Numbered from the stretch's first letter, positions 25,886 through 39,903 are shown. The stretch: DNA of 64,000 nt from Gammaproteobacteria bacterium (GCA_025357915.1 JANYLH010000007.1:1-64000), one strand, 5' to 3'. The notes: generated from the sequence alone by a model not told the origin. Numbers and translations: made by a program.

Positions 25886-27160
25886 GTGAAACCGAGCATC
25901 ATTCCCGCGGATCTCGACCGGCCTGAAGCGACCCAACCCGGAGCGCTGGCGGCGCTCGCCCGCCGCCTGCTGCGCTCCCAGTTGCGGCGCCTCCGCGATG
26001 GCGAGATCCGCATTCTCGACGGCGAGTCGGAAGAGCGCTATGGGGCGCGTACCGAACGCTGTCAGCTCTCCGTGACGATCGAAGTGCGTCACCCCCGTTT
26101 CTACGCTGATGCCGTTTTTGGCGGCACCGTTGGCGCCGGCGCCGCCTACGTGCGCGGCCTGTGGGGTTGCAGCGACCTCACGGGCCTGACGCGCATCATG
26201 TACGCGAATCGTGCGCTCATGGACGACATGGATCGACGCTGGACCTTCATCAGCCGCCCGTTGCTGCGCGCCTTCCACTGGCTGCATCGCAACAGCGAGG
26301 ACGGGAGCGAGCGCAACATCCGCGCGCACTATGACCTGGGGAATGATTTCTACCGGCTGATGCTCGATGAGACCATGGCCTACTCCTGCGGCATCTTCGC
26401 CGACGAATCGACCACGCTTGCCGATGCCTCGCGCGCCAAGTTTGACGCCGCCTGCCGCAAGCTGGCGCTCGTGCCAGGCGACCGACTGCTCGAGATCGGT
26501 ACCGGCTGGGGAGGGCTCGCGATTCACGCCGCGCAGCATTACGGGTGCCATGTCACCACGACGACCATCTCGCGCGAGCAGCACGACTACGCCCGCGAGC
26601 AGATCGTGCGCTCGGGCCTCGGCGATAAGGTCACGCTGCTGCTCGAGGATTATCGCAACCTCAAGGGCCAGTACGACAAGCTCGTCTCGGTCGAGATGAT
26701 CGAGGCGGTCGGCGCGCCCTACCTCGATACCTACCTCGCCAAGTGCGCTTCGCTCCTGCGCGACTCCGGCGCGATGCTGCTGCAGGCGATTACCATCCAG
26801 GACCAGGATTACCGCGCCCAGCTGCGCTCGATCAACTTCATCCAGCGTTACGTGTTCCCGGGCAGCTTCATTCCCTCGGTCAGCGCCATCGGCGATTCGC
26901 TGCGCCGCGTGACGGATCTCAAGATCTTCCACCTCGAGGACATCGGCCCCCACTACGTACGCACGCTCGCGCAGTGGCGCCGGAATTTCCTCGATCACCT
27001 GGCTGCGGTGCGCAAACTCGGCTACAGCGAGCACTTCGTCCGCATGTGGGAGTTCTACCTCTGCAGCTGCGAGGGCGGCTTCGCCGAGCGTGCACTCGGC
27101 GACGTGCAGATGCTGCTGACCAAGCCCGGCTGCCGGCGCGCCGTCATCGCCGCCTGCTGA
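25886..27160 (+). CDS. cfa: Cyclopropane-fatty-acyl-phospholipid synthase family methyltransferase
   Basis: 424 residues from GTG 25886. The SAM-binding signature is LLEIGTGWGGLAIHAA, preceded by AHYDLGNDFYRLMLD and followed by CHVTTTTISREQ, all typical of CFA synthase. It methylenates double bonds of membrane phospholipid acyl chains. It follows the desaturase by 48 bases, so they may form one unit. Confidence 0.9.
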   Translation: MKPSIIPADLDRPEATQPGALAALARRLLRSQLRRLRDGEIRILDGESEERYGARTERCQLSVTIEVRHPRFYADAVFGGTVGAGAAYVRGLWGCSDLTGLTRIMYANRALMDDMDRRWTFISRPLLRAFHWLHRNSEDGSERNIRAHYDLGNDFYRLMLDETMAYSCGIFADESTTLADASRAKFDAACRKLALVPGDRLLEIGTGWGGLAIHAAQHYGCHVTTTTISREQHDYAREQIVRSGLGDKVTLLLEDYRNLKGQYDKLVSVEMIEAVGAPYLDTYLAKCASLLRDSGAMLLQAITIQDQDYRAQLRSINFIQRYVFPGSFIPSVSAIGDSLRRVTDLKIFHLEDIGPHYVRTLAQWRRNFLDHLAAVRKLGYSEHFVRMWEFYLCSCEGGFAERALGDVQMLLTKPGCRRAVIAAC

Positions 27161-27167
27161 AGGCTCG

Positions 27168-28601
27168 ATGCTCCCTTCCAGCGCCGACGCGGCGGCCCTG
27201 CTTGAATCCCTGCGTGCGAGCGTCCCGAGCGGTGTTCTGCTCGAGGACGCGGCGGATCAGGCCCCCTTCCTGACCGATCACCGGCGCCTGTACCAGGGCC
27301 GGGCGCTGGGCGTTGCGCTGCCGCGCGAGATCGCCGAAGTCTCGGCGCTCCTCGCCTGGTGTAACGCGCAGCGCATTGGCGTCGTGCCGCAGGGAGGCAA
27401 TACCAGTTACTGCGGCGGCGCGACTCCGGACCCGTCGGGCCTGCAGCTGGTCATCGGGCTGCGGCGGCTCAACCGCATCCGTGCCATCGACGCGGCCGAT
27501 TTCTCGATCACCGTGGAGGCCGGGTGCACGCTCGCCCAGGTACAGCGCGCCGCCGCCGAGGCCGGGCGGTTCTTCCCGCTGGAACTCGGCTCCGCGGGCA
27601 CCTGCCAGATCGGCGGGAACCTCGCCACCAATGCCGGGGGCCTCAACGTGCTGCGCTTCGGCATGGCGCGCGCGCTCACCCTGGGCATCGAGGCGGTACT
27701 CGCCGACGGCCGCGTTTACCAGCGCCTGCGCGCGCTGCACAAGGACAACACCGGCTATGACCTGACCGGGCTGCTGGTGGGATCCGAGGGCACGCTCGGC
27801 ATCATCACCGCCGCCACGCTCAAGTTGTGGCCGCCGCTGCGCAGTACCGCCACCGCCTTCGCGGCCGTGCCCGACGTCGCCGCGGCGGTAGCGCTGCTGA
27901 CCGAGCTGCAGGCCGCCGCCGGCGGACGCGTCAATTCCTACGAACTGCTGCCACGCAGCGCTCTCGAGCTCGCGCTGCGCCACATCGAAGGCGTCACCGA
28001 TCCACTGGCTGCGGCTCACGAATGGTACGTGCTGTGCGAACTGAGCTCGTTCGCGGACGAAGCGCTCGGCACCGTGCTGGCGCAGGCGCTGGAGACAGCG
28101 ACCGATGCCGGCCTGGTGCAGGACGCGGTGCTCGCCGCGAACGAGCGCCAGCGTGCGAGCCTGTGGCAACTGCGCGAAAACGTGCCGGAAGCACAACGGC
28201 GCGCGGGGCCCAGCCTCAAGCACGATGTTTCGGTGCCGGTTGCGCGACTGGCTGGGTTCGTTGCGGCCGCGTCGCAGTGGGTGCGCGATCACGTGCCGTC
28301 CGGCACTCTGGTCGCCTACGGGCACGCGGGCGATGGCAATTTGCATTTCAACATCAGCTTCGCGGCAAACACCCTGCCCGCCGCGCTGGCTGCCCAGGAG
28401 CCAGTGGTCCGCCGCGCGATCCACGACCTGGTGGCCGCGCATGGCGGGAGCTTCAGCGCCGAGCACGGCATTGGCCGCCTCAAGGTCGGCGAGCTTGAGC
28501 GCTACGCCTCGCCGGTGTCGCTGGCGATGATGCGCGAGATCAAGCGCGCGCTCGACCCCAACGGCATCATGAACCCGGGAAAAGTGCTGGCCATTTCCTA
28601 G
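27168..28601 (+). CDS. FAD-binding oxidase, D-2-hydroxyacid (GlcD/D2HGDH) family
   Basis: 477 residues of the VAO/PCMH flavoprotein type: FAD-binding half ([42 protein letters not shown]) and C-terminal oxidase half ([32 protein letters not shown]). Members oxidise D-lactate, glycolate or D-2-hydroxyglutarate and pass electrons to the respiratory chain. The substrate cannot be fixed from sequence. Seven bases after cfa; converges with tesB, with a 4-base overlap. Confidence 0.88.
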   Translation: MLPSSADAAALLESLRASVPSGVLLEDAADQAPFLTDHRRLYQGRALGVALPREIAEVSALLAWCNAQRIGVVPQGGNTSYCGGATPDPSGLQLVIGLRRLNRIRAIDAADFSITVEAGCTLAQVQRAAAEAGRFFPLELGSAGTCQIGGNLATNAGGLNVLRFGMARALTLGIEAVLADGRVYQRLRALHKDNTGYDLTGLLVGSEGTLGIITAATLKLWPPLRSTATAFAAVPDVAAAVALLTELQAAAGGRVNSYELLPRSALELALRHIEGVTDPLAAAHEWYVLCELSSFADEALGTVLAQALETATDAGLVQDAVLAANERQRASLWQLRENVPEAQRRAGPSLKHDVSVPVARLAGFVAAASQWVRDHVPSGTLVAYGHAGDGNLHFNISFAANTLPAALAAQEPVVRRAIHDLVAAHGGSFSAEHGIGRLKVGELERYASPVSLAMMREIKRALDPNGIMNPGKVLAIS

Positions 28602-29464
28602 GCACCGGCTGGGGGCAACACCCGCACCAGTCCTTCCTGCGCCGTGCTGACGACCAGCACACCTGCGCGCGTGAACAGGCTCCCGCGGGCGAAGCCACGC
28701 GCGCCCGAGGCACTCGGACTGTCGGCCGCGTACAGCAGCCACTCATCCATGCGCGCCGGGCGATGAAACCACATCACATGATCGATGCTGGCGATCATGA
28801 GCGTGCCCTGCGCGATGCTGTGCTCATGGCCCGCCAGCGCCGTGCCCAGCAGGTGGAAATCCGAGGCGTAGGCGAGCAGGCAGCGGTGCAGCCGGTCGTC
28901 GTCCGGCAGCCGGTCGACCGTGCGGATCCACAGGTACTGGCGCGGAGCGCCCGCCTGCGTCGCCGTGGCGGACGCCGGCACGGCGCGCAATTCGATCGGG
29001 CGCTCGTGCACCAGCTCGCGCAGGCGCGGCGAAAGTCCCGCGAGAAATTCCGAGCCCGGCAGGGGCGATTCGGGCAGGTCTTCCGGGGGCGGCACCTGCG
29101 GCATGGGCAGCTGGTGTTCGAACCCGGCCTCGGGCAGCTGGAACGAAGCGGAACAGTTGAAGATCTGCTCGCCATGCTGGATCGCCGTCACGCGCCGGCT
29201 GGTGAAACTGTGGCCGTCGCGACTGCGGTCGACGAAGTAGACGATCGGCGCGTTGAAATCGCCGCGCCGCAGGAAATACGCGTGAAGCGAGTGCACCACC
29301 CGGCCGCCCTCGACCGTGGCATAGGCCGCCTGCAAAGCCTGCCCCAGCACCTGCCCGCCGTAGACCTGCGGACTGCCGATGTCGCGGCTCTCGCCGCGGA
29401 AGATGTTGACCTCGAGGCGCTCGAGTTCAAGCAGACGCAGGAGCCCAGCGAGGCGGTGGTCCAT
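28598..29464 (-). CDS. tesB: Acyl-CoA thioesterase II TesB
   Basis: 288 residues in a double hot-dog fold. Markers are VYGGQVLGQALQAA and SLHAYFLRRGD in the first half and MIASIDHVMWFHRPARMDEWLLY in the second. ATG 29464 is preceded by a clear GGAG site and preferred over GTG 29491. Hydrolyses medium/long-chain acyl-CoA. Confidence 0.93.
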   Translation of the reverse strand: MDHRLAGLLRLLELERLEVNIFRGESRDIGSPQVYGGQVLGQALQAAYATVEGGRVVHSLHAYFLRRGDFNAPIVYFVDRSRDGHSFTSRRVTAIQHGEQIFNCSASFQLPEAGFEHQLPMPQVPPPEDLPESPLPGSEFLAGLSPRLRELVHERPIELRAVPASATATQAGAPRQYLWIRTVDRLPDDDRLHRCLLAYASDFHLLGTALAGHEHSIAQGTLMIASIDHVMWFHRPARMDEWLLYAADSPSASGARGFARGSLFTRAGVLVVSTAQEGLVRVLPPAGA

Positions 29465-29487
29465 CTGGCTCCTGCCCGCCTGCCGGG

Positions 29488-30555
29488 TCACTCGGCCGCG
29501 ACGCCCAGGCGCTTCTGCATCGCCGGGCTCGTGGTGGTGTACTGCAGGAACTGCTTCTTGGCCGGATAAAGGTAGTGCTGCACGGCGAATGATACGAGCG
29601 CCGCCTCATGAAACCCGGACAGGATCAGCTTCTTCTTGCCGGGGTAGGTGTTGATATCGCCCACGGCGAATATACCCGGGATGTTCGACTGGAATTTCTC
29701 CGTGTCGACCTTGATGGCGCGCTTGTCGAGTTCCAGGCCCCACTCGGCTACCGGACCGAGCTTGGGTGCCAGGCCGAAGAATACCAGCAGCTGCTCGGCG
29801 TCGACCCACTGCAGCGTGCCGTCGGCGTGCCTGATCTCGACGCCCGTCATGCGCGCGTCGGCGACGCGCAGCGCGTGGGCGACGCCTTCCGTGAAGCGCA
29901 GCTTGCCGCCGGCCTCGAGCTCGCGCATGCGGGCCACGGAAGCCGGCGCGCCGCGGAATTCCGCGCGCCGGTGCACGAGCGTGAGCGCAGCGGCCTTCGG
30001 CGCCAGCTCATTGGCCCAGTCCAGCGCCGAATCGCCACCGCCAAAAACCACCAGCCGCTGGCCGTGGAGCCCGGCGGCGTTGCGCACCTTGTAGTGAACC
30101 TGCCGGTCCTCGAAGGCTTCAACCCCCTCGATACCCAGTCGCCGTGGCTGGAACGAACCCACGCCGGCGGCAATCACCACCGCGCCGGCGTCGAACACCG
30201 TGGCCGCGCTGGTGACGACGTGGAACCGGCCGTTTTCCAGCTTGCGCAGCCCGACGGCCTCCTCGCCCAGGTGGAGTTCAGCGCCAAAGGGCTTGATCTG
30301 CTGCAGCAGGCGGTCGACCAGCTCCTGCGCGCCACAGATCGGGAGCGCCGGAATGTCATAGATGGGCTTATCAGGGTAGAGCTCGGTGCACTGCCCGCCC
30401 GGGGCCGCCAGCGAATCAAGCACATGCGCCTTGATGCCCAGCAGCCCGAGTTCAAACACCTGGAACAGCCCCGCCGGACCGGCGCCGATGATGACCACTT
30501 CGGTCGCAATGGGTTCGCGCAATTGGGGCCGCCAGGGGAAGTAATGGGCGGGCAA
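29488..30555 (-). CDS. Ferredoxin--NADP reductase, thioredoxin-reductase-like type
   Basis: 355-residue flavoprotein with FAD motif VVIIGAGPAGLF, NADPH motif VVFGGGDSALDWA and C-terminal GIFAVGDINTYPGKKKLILSGFHEAA. The TrxR redox CxxC is absent, and LYPDKPIYDIPALP is typical of the bacterial FNR (Bacillus YumC/Chlorobium) family. It exchanges electrons between NADPH and ferredoxin. Upstream of tesB in the same direction, 23 bases apart. Confidence 0.9.
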   Translation of the reverse strand: MPAHYFPWRPQLREPIATEVVIIGAGPAGLFQVFELGLLGIKAHVLDSLAAPGGQCTELYPDKPIYDIPALPICGAQELVDRLLQQIKPFGAELHLGEEAVGLRKLENGRFHVVTSAATVFDAGAVVIAAGVGSFQPRRLGIEGVEAFEDRQVHYKVRNAAGLHGQRLVVFGGGDSALDWANELAPKAAALTLVHRRAEFRGAPASVARMRELEAGGKLRFTEGVAHALRVADARMTGVEIRHADGTLQWVDAEQLLVFFGLAPKLGPVAEWGLELDKRAIKVDTEKFQSNIPGIFAVGDINTYPGKKKLILSGFHEAALVSFAVQHYLYPAKKQFLQYTTTSPAMQKRLGVAAE

Positions 30556-30660
30556 TTCTAGCGACGCAACCCCTAGTCATCAAACGAAAATACAGGGACA
30601 ATCGATTCAAACCCTATGTGCCGCGGGCCATATCGGCCCCCAATCGAGCAGAGGACGACC

Positions 30661-31962
30661 ATGAGCACCAATGCAGAACTCCACCAGCGCCGTGTTGCCG
30701 CCGTGCCGCGCGGCGTCGCCAATTCACTGGCGATCTATGCTGACCGCGCCACCAACGCTGAGCTGTGGGACGTCGAGGGCAAGCGCTACATCGATTTCGC
30801 CAGCGGCATTGCCGTGCTCAATACCGGTCACCGCCACCCCACTGTCGTCAAGGCGGTCGCGGCGCAGCTCGAGCGCCTGATGCATACCTGCTTCCAGATC
30901 ACGCCCTATGCGAATTACATCGAATTGTGCGAGCAGTTGAACAAGCTGACGCCGGGCCCGACGGCGAAGAAATCGATGCTGTTCTCCACCGGCGCCGAGG
31001 CCATCGAGAACGCGCTCAAGATCGCGCGCTACCACACCAGGCGCTCGGGCGTGATCGCGTTCACGGGGAGCTTTCACGGCCGCACGCTCGCGGCCATGAC
31101 GCTGACCGGCAAGGTGCAGCCCTACAAGGCCGGGTTCGGCCCGATGATGCCCTCGGTCTTCCACGCGCCCTTTCCACTCGCCTACCACGGCGTCAGCGTC
31201 GCCGACTCGCTCGAGGCCATCGAGCAACTGTTCAAGGCCGACATCGATCCCGCGCAGGTCGCGGCCATCATCGTCGAGCCGGTGCAGGGCGAAGGCGGTT
31301 TCTACATCGCGCCGCCGGAATTCCTGCGCGCGCTCCGTGCGCTGTGCGACCGCCATGGCATCGTGCTGATCATCGATGAAATCCAGTCCGGTTTCGGCCG
31401 CACCGGCCGGATGTTCGCGATCGAATACGCGGGCGTCGAGCCCGACCTGATGACGGTGGCCAAGAGCATCGCCGGCGGCGTGCCGCTCTCGGCGCTGATC
31501 GGCAAGGCCGAGATCATGGACGCGCCGCCCCCCGGGGGCCTTGGCGGCACCTACGCCGGCTCGCCGCTCGGCTGCGCCGCGGCGCTCGCGGTGCTCGAGG
31601 TCATGAAGAGCGAGAAGCTGCTCGAGCGCTCGCTGCGCCTGGGCGAAGCGCTGCAGGCGCGGCTGCGCGCCCTGCAGAAGCGCTTCGGCGTGATCGGCGA
31701 GATCCGCGGCCTCGGCTCGATGGTGGCGATGGAGCTGGTCAAGAACGGCAAGGCCGACCAGCCTGACGCCGACCTGACGCGCGCGCTGGTGCAGGCGGCG
31801 GCACGCCACGGGCTGGTGATCCTGTCCTGCGGCGTCTATGGCAACGTGATCCGGTTCCTGGCGCCGCTGACGATACCGGAGCCGCTGCTCGCCGAAGGCC
31901 TGGACAAGCTCGAGGCTGCGCTGGCGGAAGTGACGGCGGCGTCCAGCCAGGCGGCGGCCTGA
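30661..31962 (+). CDS. gabT: 4-aminobutyrate--2-oxoglutarate aminotransferase (GabT-type)
   Basis: Class III PLP aminotransferase, 433 residues. Cofactor and active-site regions are STGAEAIENALKIAR, AFTGSFHGRT, IIVEPVQGEGGF, IIDEIQSGFGRTG and the Lys of TVAKSIAGGVPL. ATG 30661 with a GAGGA site is taken over upstream in-frame codons. GabT is the best match; other omega-aminotransferases remain possible. No gabD is adjacent. Confidence 0.88.
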   Translation: MSTNAELHQRRVAAVPRGVANSLAIYADRATNAELWDVEGKRYIDFASGIAVLNTGHRHPTVVKAVAAQLERLMHTCFQITPYANYIELCEQLNKLTPGPTAKKSMLFSTGAEAIENALKIARYHTRRSGVIAFTGSFHGRTLAAMTLTGKVQPYKAGFGPMMPSVFHAPFPLAYHGVSVADSLEAIEQLFKADIDPAQVAAIIVEPVQGEGGFYIAPPEFLRALRALCDRHGIVLIIDEIQSGFGRTGRMFAIEYAGVEPDLMTVAKSIAGGVPLSALIGKAEIMDAPPPGGLGGTYAGSPLGCAAALAVLEVMKSEKLLERSLRLGEALQARLRALQKRFGVIGEIRGLGSMVAMELVKNGKADQPDADLTRALVQAAARHGLVILSCGVYGNVIRFLAPLTIPEPLLAEGLDKLEAALAEVTAASSQAAA

Positions 31963-31975
31963 GCTACCCAGGCGG

Positions 31976-31991
31976 CGGCCAGTACTGGCCG
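31976..31991. repeat. 16-base perfect palindrome after gabT
   Basis: CGGCCAGTACTGGCCG lies 14 bases after the gabT stop, between convergent genes. With no loop or U run it is a weak terminator candidate. Confidence 0.4.
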
Positions 31992-32004
31992 GGGCCGTGG
32001 TGCG

Positions 32005-32304
32005 CTACGCGCGACCGACGTTGGCGTCGGTCGGCGAGTGGAAGTACTCGCTCTCCGCGGCCAGCTGGCCGATCAGGCGCTTGAGCTCGGTGAGCCGCGC
32101 CTCGGCGGTGTTGACGGCCAGGCAGTCTTCGCAGCGCGCATCACCACAGGGCTGGCGGGCATAGAGCCAGTACTGCACGGCGCCGGCCAGTAGTCCGTCG
32201 GCAATATCCCACAGGTCCGCTTCCTTGTCCTTGCCGGCCAGGCGGTTGCCCAGGTCGACGGCCTTGGTGAACGCCGAATCAAACGTGTCTGCCATTTCTT
32301 CCAT
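32005..32304 (-). CDS. Small conserved-looking protein with a Cys cluster
   Basis: 99 residues, soluble and mostly helical, acidic N-terminal half, with CGDARCEDC in the middle (Cys spacing 5 and 3), which could bind metal. The start may be the first ATG (32304) or the fourth codon ATG. It is downstream of the ABC exporter on the same strand but read separately after a 95-base gap that contains an 18-base repeat. Function not recognised. Confidence 0.6.
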   Translation of the reverse strand: MEEMADTFDSAFTKAVDLGNRLAGKDKEADLWDIADGLLAGAVQYWLYARQPCGDARCEDCLAVNTAEARLTELKRLIGQLAAESEYFHSPTDANVGRA

Positions 32305-32356
32305 GAGCCTATTGTACCTGAGGGCCTGCGGGCCTGTCGGCGTGCCTGCCTGCCGC

Positions 32357-32410
32357 CCACTGCTACTGGTTGGCCCACTGCTACTGGTTGGCCCGCTGCT
32401 ACTGGTAACC
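32357..32410. repeat. Three tandem 18-base units spanning the ABC exporter stop codon
   Basis: Units CCACTGCTACTGGTTGGC (32357-32374), the same again (32375-32392) and a variant (32393-32410). On the minus strand they repeat the end of the exporter gene, so the CAG-TAG stop occurs three times in the same frame, six codons apart. Confidence 0.9.
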
Positions 32411-34248
32411 GCGCGCCTGCAGAGCGAACAGTTGCGCGTAGTGCCCGCCCGCGGCGGTCAGCGCCGCGTGGGTGCCCCGCTCGATGATGCGGCCGCGCTC
32501 CAGCACCGCGATCTGGTCGGCCATGCGCACCGTGGAAAAGCGATGCGAAATCAGGATCGTGATGCGCTCGCGCGCGAGCTGGCGGAAGTGCTCGAACACT
32601 TCGGCTTCGGCGCGTGCATCCATCGCCGCCGTGGGCTCGTCGAGCACCAGCACGTCGGCGCCGGTGCGCATGAAGGCGCGCGACAGCGCGATCTTCTGCC
32701 ACTGCCCGCCCGAAAGTTCCCGGCCATCGCGGAACCACTTGCCAAGCTGCGTCTCGTAACCCTGCGGCAGCTCGGCGATGAACGCCGCGGCTCGGCCCTT
32801 CTGCGCGGCTTGGCGCCAGCGCGCCTGGTCCTCGAAGTGCGCGTCGTCGCCGGCGCCGACGTTCTCGCCGACGCGCAGCTGGTAGCGGGCGAAATCCTGG
32901 AAGATGACGCCGATCCGCTCGCGCAGCGCCGCCTCGTCCCACTCGCGGATATCCAGGCCCTCGAACAGGATCCGTCCCGCCGTGGGCTCGTACAGGCGCG
33001 TCAGCAGCTTGATGAGCGTGGTTTTACCTGAGCCGTTCTCGCCGACCAGCGCCAGCGAGCTGCCCGGCGGGAGCTGCAGCGAGATATCGACGAGCGTTGG
33101 CTCGGTGGCGCCCGGATAGCTGAAGGACACATGCTCGAAGACAATGCCCTCGTGTGGCCGCGGGCCACGCCGGGCCGTGCCGCCCGGGCGTGCTACCGGC
33201 GTATCCAGGTATTCGTACAGCGTGGAGAGGTACAGGTTGTCTTCGTACATGCCGCCGACCGCAGCCAGCATTGCCGCGACCGCGCCCTGGCCCTGGCGGA
33301 ACAGCAGCAGGTACATGGTCATCTGACCGAGGGTGATGCCGCCGGCGACCGCGGCCAGCGCAATCCAGGCGTAGGCGCCGTAGAGTGTGACGGTCGCGAG
33401 CAGCCCCAGCACGAACCCCCAGGCATCGCGCCGGATCGACAGCGCGCGATCCTGACCGTACAGCCGCGCGAAGATGTCGCGATAGCGCTGCAGGAAGCGC
33501 CCGCCGAGCCCAAAGAGCCGCACCTCCTTGACGTGATCCTCGCGCGCCAGCACCGTCTCGAGATACATCTGCATGCGCGTCTCGGGTGAGCGCCAGCGGA
33601 ACAGCCGGAACGCGTCGCCGGAGAACTTGGTCTCGGCGATGAAGGCCGGGACGCCGGCGAGCAGCAGTACCACCACCGCCCACGGTGAGAATCGCACCAG
33701 CAGCACCGCGAAGCTCAGCAGCGAGACCGCGTTCTGTACCAGTCCGAAGGTGCGCATCACCAGGCTCAGCGGCCGGCTCGAGGCCTCGCGGCGTGCGCGC
33801 GTCAGCTTATCGTAGAACTCAGAGTCCTCGAACTGCCGCAACTCCAGCGTCAGCGCCTTCTCGAGGATCATCACGTTGACGCGCTGGCCGAGCTGCGCGC
33901 GCAGCAGCGCCTGGCACAGCGACAGGCCGCGCTGCACGCCCGAGAGCGCGGCCACCAGCACGCCTTCCAGCACGACCAGCCGCAACATGTGGCGCACGTC
34001 GTGGCCGGCTGAGTGCATGGCCTGCAGCACGGCGTCGACGATCTGTGCGCCCACCCAGGCGATGCCCGCCGGCAGCAGGCCGCCTACCAGCGTCAGCGCC
34101 GCAGCGGCGAACAGCAGCGTGCGGTTGGTATCCCAGACCAACTCGATGGCGTGGCGGCTGTAGCGGAAAACCCCGAAGAAACTCCGCAGCGCTTCGCCGG
34201 TGCGTCGCTTCGGCGCCGCCGGGAGCGGATGCGGCGGACCGTAGGAAC

Positions 34249-34252
<4 letters not shown>
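32399..34252 (-). CDS. ABC exporter, fused membrane and ATPase domains
   Basis: 617-residue half transporter that would act as a dimer. Six helices occupy about 40-330. The ATPase domain has Walker [11 protein letters not shown], signature [15 protein letters not shown], Walker [13 protein letters not shown] and the switch His (ISHRFSTV). Substrate unknown; overall it resembles multidrug/lipid or peptide exporters. It appears to start at TTG 34252, overlapping the metH stop (TTGA), so it would be the last gene of the metF-metH transcript. That is an unusual partner for methionine synthesis. Confidence 0.85.
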
Positions 34253-37988
<3,736 letters not shown>

Positions 37989-37992
<4 letters not shown>

Positions 37993-38945
37993 GACCAGCC
38001 TCCAGCCACGGTGGCAGTTGCCACCACGGCCGCCGGCACCGCCCGCTCGCCGCGCACACCGAGCGCGTGACAGATTGCGTAGGTCAGCTCAGCGCGATTG
38101 AGCGTGTAGAAATGAAATTCGTCGACACCTTCGCGAGCCAGCGCCTCCACCTGGGCGATGGCGATGGCTGCCGAGATCAGCCGCCGCGTCTTTGCATCCC
38201 CATCCAGTCCCTCGAAGCGCTGGCGCAGCCAGTCGGGCACCGTGGCGCCGCAGCGCCCAGCAAATCGCAGCAGTTGCGGCAGGCGTGTGATCGGCAGAAT
38301 CCCGGGCACCAGACTGGCGCTGATCCCAGCGCCCGCGCAGCGGTCGCGGAAGCGCAGGAAAGTGTCCGCATCAAAGAAAAACTGCGTGATTGCCCGCGTG
38401 GCCCCCGCATCCAGCTTTGCCTTCAGACAATCGAGATCAGATTGGGCGCTGCGCGCCTCAGGATGAGTTTCCGGGTAGGCGGCCACCGAAATATCGAAAT
38501 CTTCGACGCTGCGCAGATCGCGCACCAGGTCCACGGCAAAGGCGTAACCACCCGGAAACGGCTCATGGCCGACGGTGCCTGCCGGCGCGTCGCCGCGCAG
38601 GGCGACGATGTGGCGCACACCCTGCCGCCAGTAGTCACGTGCGACAGCCCGTATCGACTCGCGATCCGCGCCGATGCAGGTGAGATGCGGCGCGGGCGTC
38701 AGCTCGGTCTCACGCAGCACGCGCCTCACCACGTTGTGGGTGCGTTCACGCGTCGAGCCGTCAGCCCCGTAGGTGATCGACACGAAGCGCGGCCGGAGCG
38801 GGCTCAGGCGCTGGATCGAGCGCCACAGCACCTGCTCCATCCCGGCATCGCCCGGTGGAAAAAATTCAAAGGACACGGCCACCGGGCGCCGCAAGCGCGC
38901 CAGCGCGCCACCGATCTGGTCCTGTAACAGCGCTTGCGAGGACAT
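37989..38945 (-). CDS. metF: 5,10-methylenetetrahydrofolate reductase MetF
   Basis: About 318 residues, FAD-dependent TIM barrel with VSFEFFPPG near the start, SITYGADGS and [11 protein letters not shown]. Makes the methyl-THF used by MetH. ATG 38945 has a GGGAAG site upstream. An alternative TTG at 38969 overlaps the regulator stop. Second gene of the regulator-metF-metH-ABC unit. Confidence 0.95.
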
Positions 38946-38965
38946 CCGGCCGTGCTTCCCTGGAA

Positions 38966-39871
38966 TCAATTGGCGTGCTGCGCGAGGGCCAGCAGGTGAT
39001 GACCGCTGGCCAGGTCACAGGGCCGCAGTCGATTGAGCCGCAATCCCGAGCCGTCGAGCCATTGCCGCAGGCTCTGCAGCGGATTGGCGCCGGTGCAGGC
39101 TTCGATGTCGTCAAAGCGTTCGACCACCAGCAACCGCCCGGCGCCGCGCAGGGTGCGCGCGGCCTCGGTGAGTACCGCCACCGGGCGCTCGGCGCCCGCG
39201 AGCACGCGATCGATGGTCACGGTGTCAAAGGCGCCGGATTCGAATGGCAGGGCGTACATGTCGCCACGATGAAATTCGCAATGCGACAGGCCGATGCTGT
39301 GGACGCGGGTGCGTGCCAGGCGCAGCGCCGGAGAAGAGATGTCGATGCCCACGGCGTGCGAAGTCTGGGCACCGAGCATTTCCAGCATGCGCCCGGCGCC
39401 GGTGCCGATGTCCAGCAGTTCGCCCAGTGCCACCGGGCCGAGTTCCTCGCGCAGCACCGCGGCCAGGCCGGCGTCGCCCGGGTCGGGCGGCGCATTGGCG
39501 CCGAGCTGCCCGGCGGCCGTGCGGCCACGGTCGCCGACCACCACGGCCATGCGCACCCGATCGCGCCGGAGCGCGGGGTCTTCCGGATCAACCGCAGCGA
39601 GCAGTGCGCGCACCCAGCCCGCGCGCGGGCCCGCTGCCGGCGTCCGGTAGTACACGCATTGCTGTTCGCGGAAACGATCCAGGAACCCGGCTTCCGCCAG
39701 CAGCCGCAGGTGCCTCGAGATCCGCGGCTGGCTCTGGCCGAGGATCCGGCCGATCTCCCCCACGGTGAGTTCACCGTGCCCCAGGAGCGACAGCAGGCGC
39801 AGGCGCGTGGGGTCGGCCAGCCCCTTGAGGGCCTGGACCACCTGGTCGATACGGGGGGCTGTTTCCACCAT
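38966..39871 (-). CDS. ArsR-family regulator fused to a SAM methyltransferase-like domain (SahR-like)
   Basis: 301 residues. A winged-helix ArsR domain (about 1-85; LADPTRLRLLSLL, SQPRISRHLRLLAEAGFL) is followed by a class I methyltransferase fold (LLDIGTGAGRMLEMLG, about 140-290). Regulators of this build upstream of metF/metH are known to sense S-adenosylhomocysteine and repress methionine-cycle genes. ATG 39871 lies 4 bases from a perfect AT-rich palindrome, which fits autorepression and control of the operon. Confidence 0.88.
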   Translation of the reverse strand: MVETAPRIDQVVQALKGLADPTRLRLLSLLGHGELTVGEIGRILGQSQPRISRHLRLLAEAGFLDRFREQQCVYYRTPAAGPRAGWVRALLAAVDPEDPALRRDRVRMAVVVGDRGRTAAGQLGANAPPDPGDAGLAAVLREELGPVALGELLDIGTGAGRMLEMLGAQTSHAVGIDISSPALRLARTRVHSIGLSHCEFHRGDMYALPFESGAFDTVTIDRVLAGAERPVAVLTEAARTLRGAGRLLVVERFDDIEACTGANPLQSLRQWLDGSGLRLNRLRPCDLASGHHLLALAQHAN

Positions 39872-39875
39872 AGTT

Positions 39876-39903
39876 AAATATATAAACAAATCCTTATATA
39901 TTT
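39876..39903. promoter_or_regulatory. Perfect AT-rich inverted repeat, likely operator of the met operon
   Basis: AAATATATAA and TTATATATTT are exact 10-base inverted arms around an 8-base spacer, immediately upstream of the ArsR-type regulator ATG. A TATATT box on the minus strand lies in it, so bound repressor would cover both promoter and translation start. It is strikingly AT-rich against the surrounding DNA. Confidence 0.75.

Noticed and set aside
32357-32410. CRISPR-like array
   Set aside because: Only three directly adjacent 18-base units with no spacers and no cas genes.
32073-32942. 289-residue minus-strand frame across the exporter end and the small Cys protein
   Set aside because: It runs out of frame through two better supported genes and the 18-base repeat; no family features.
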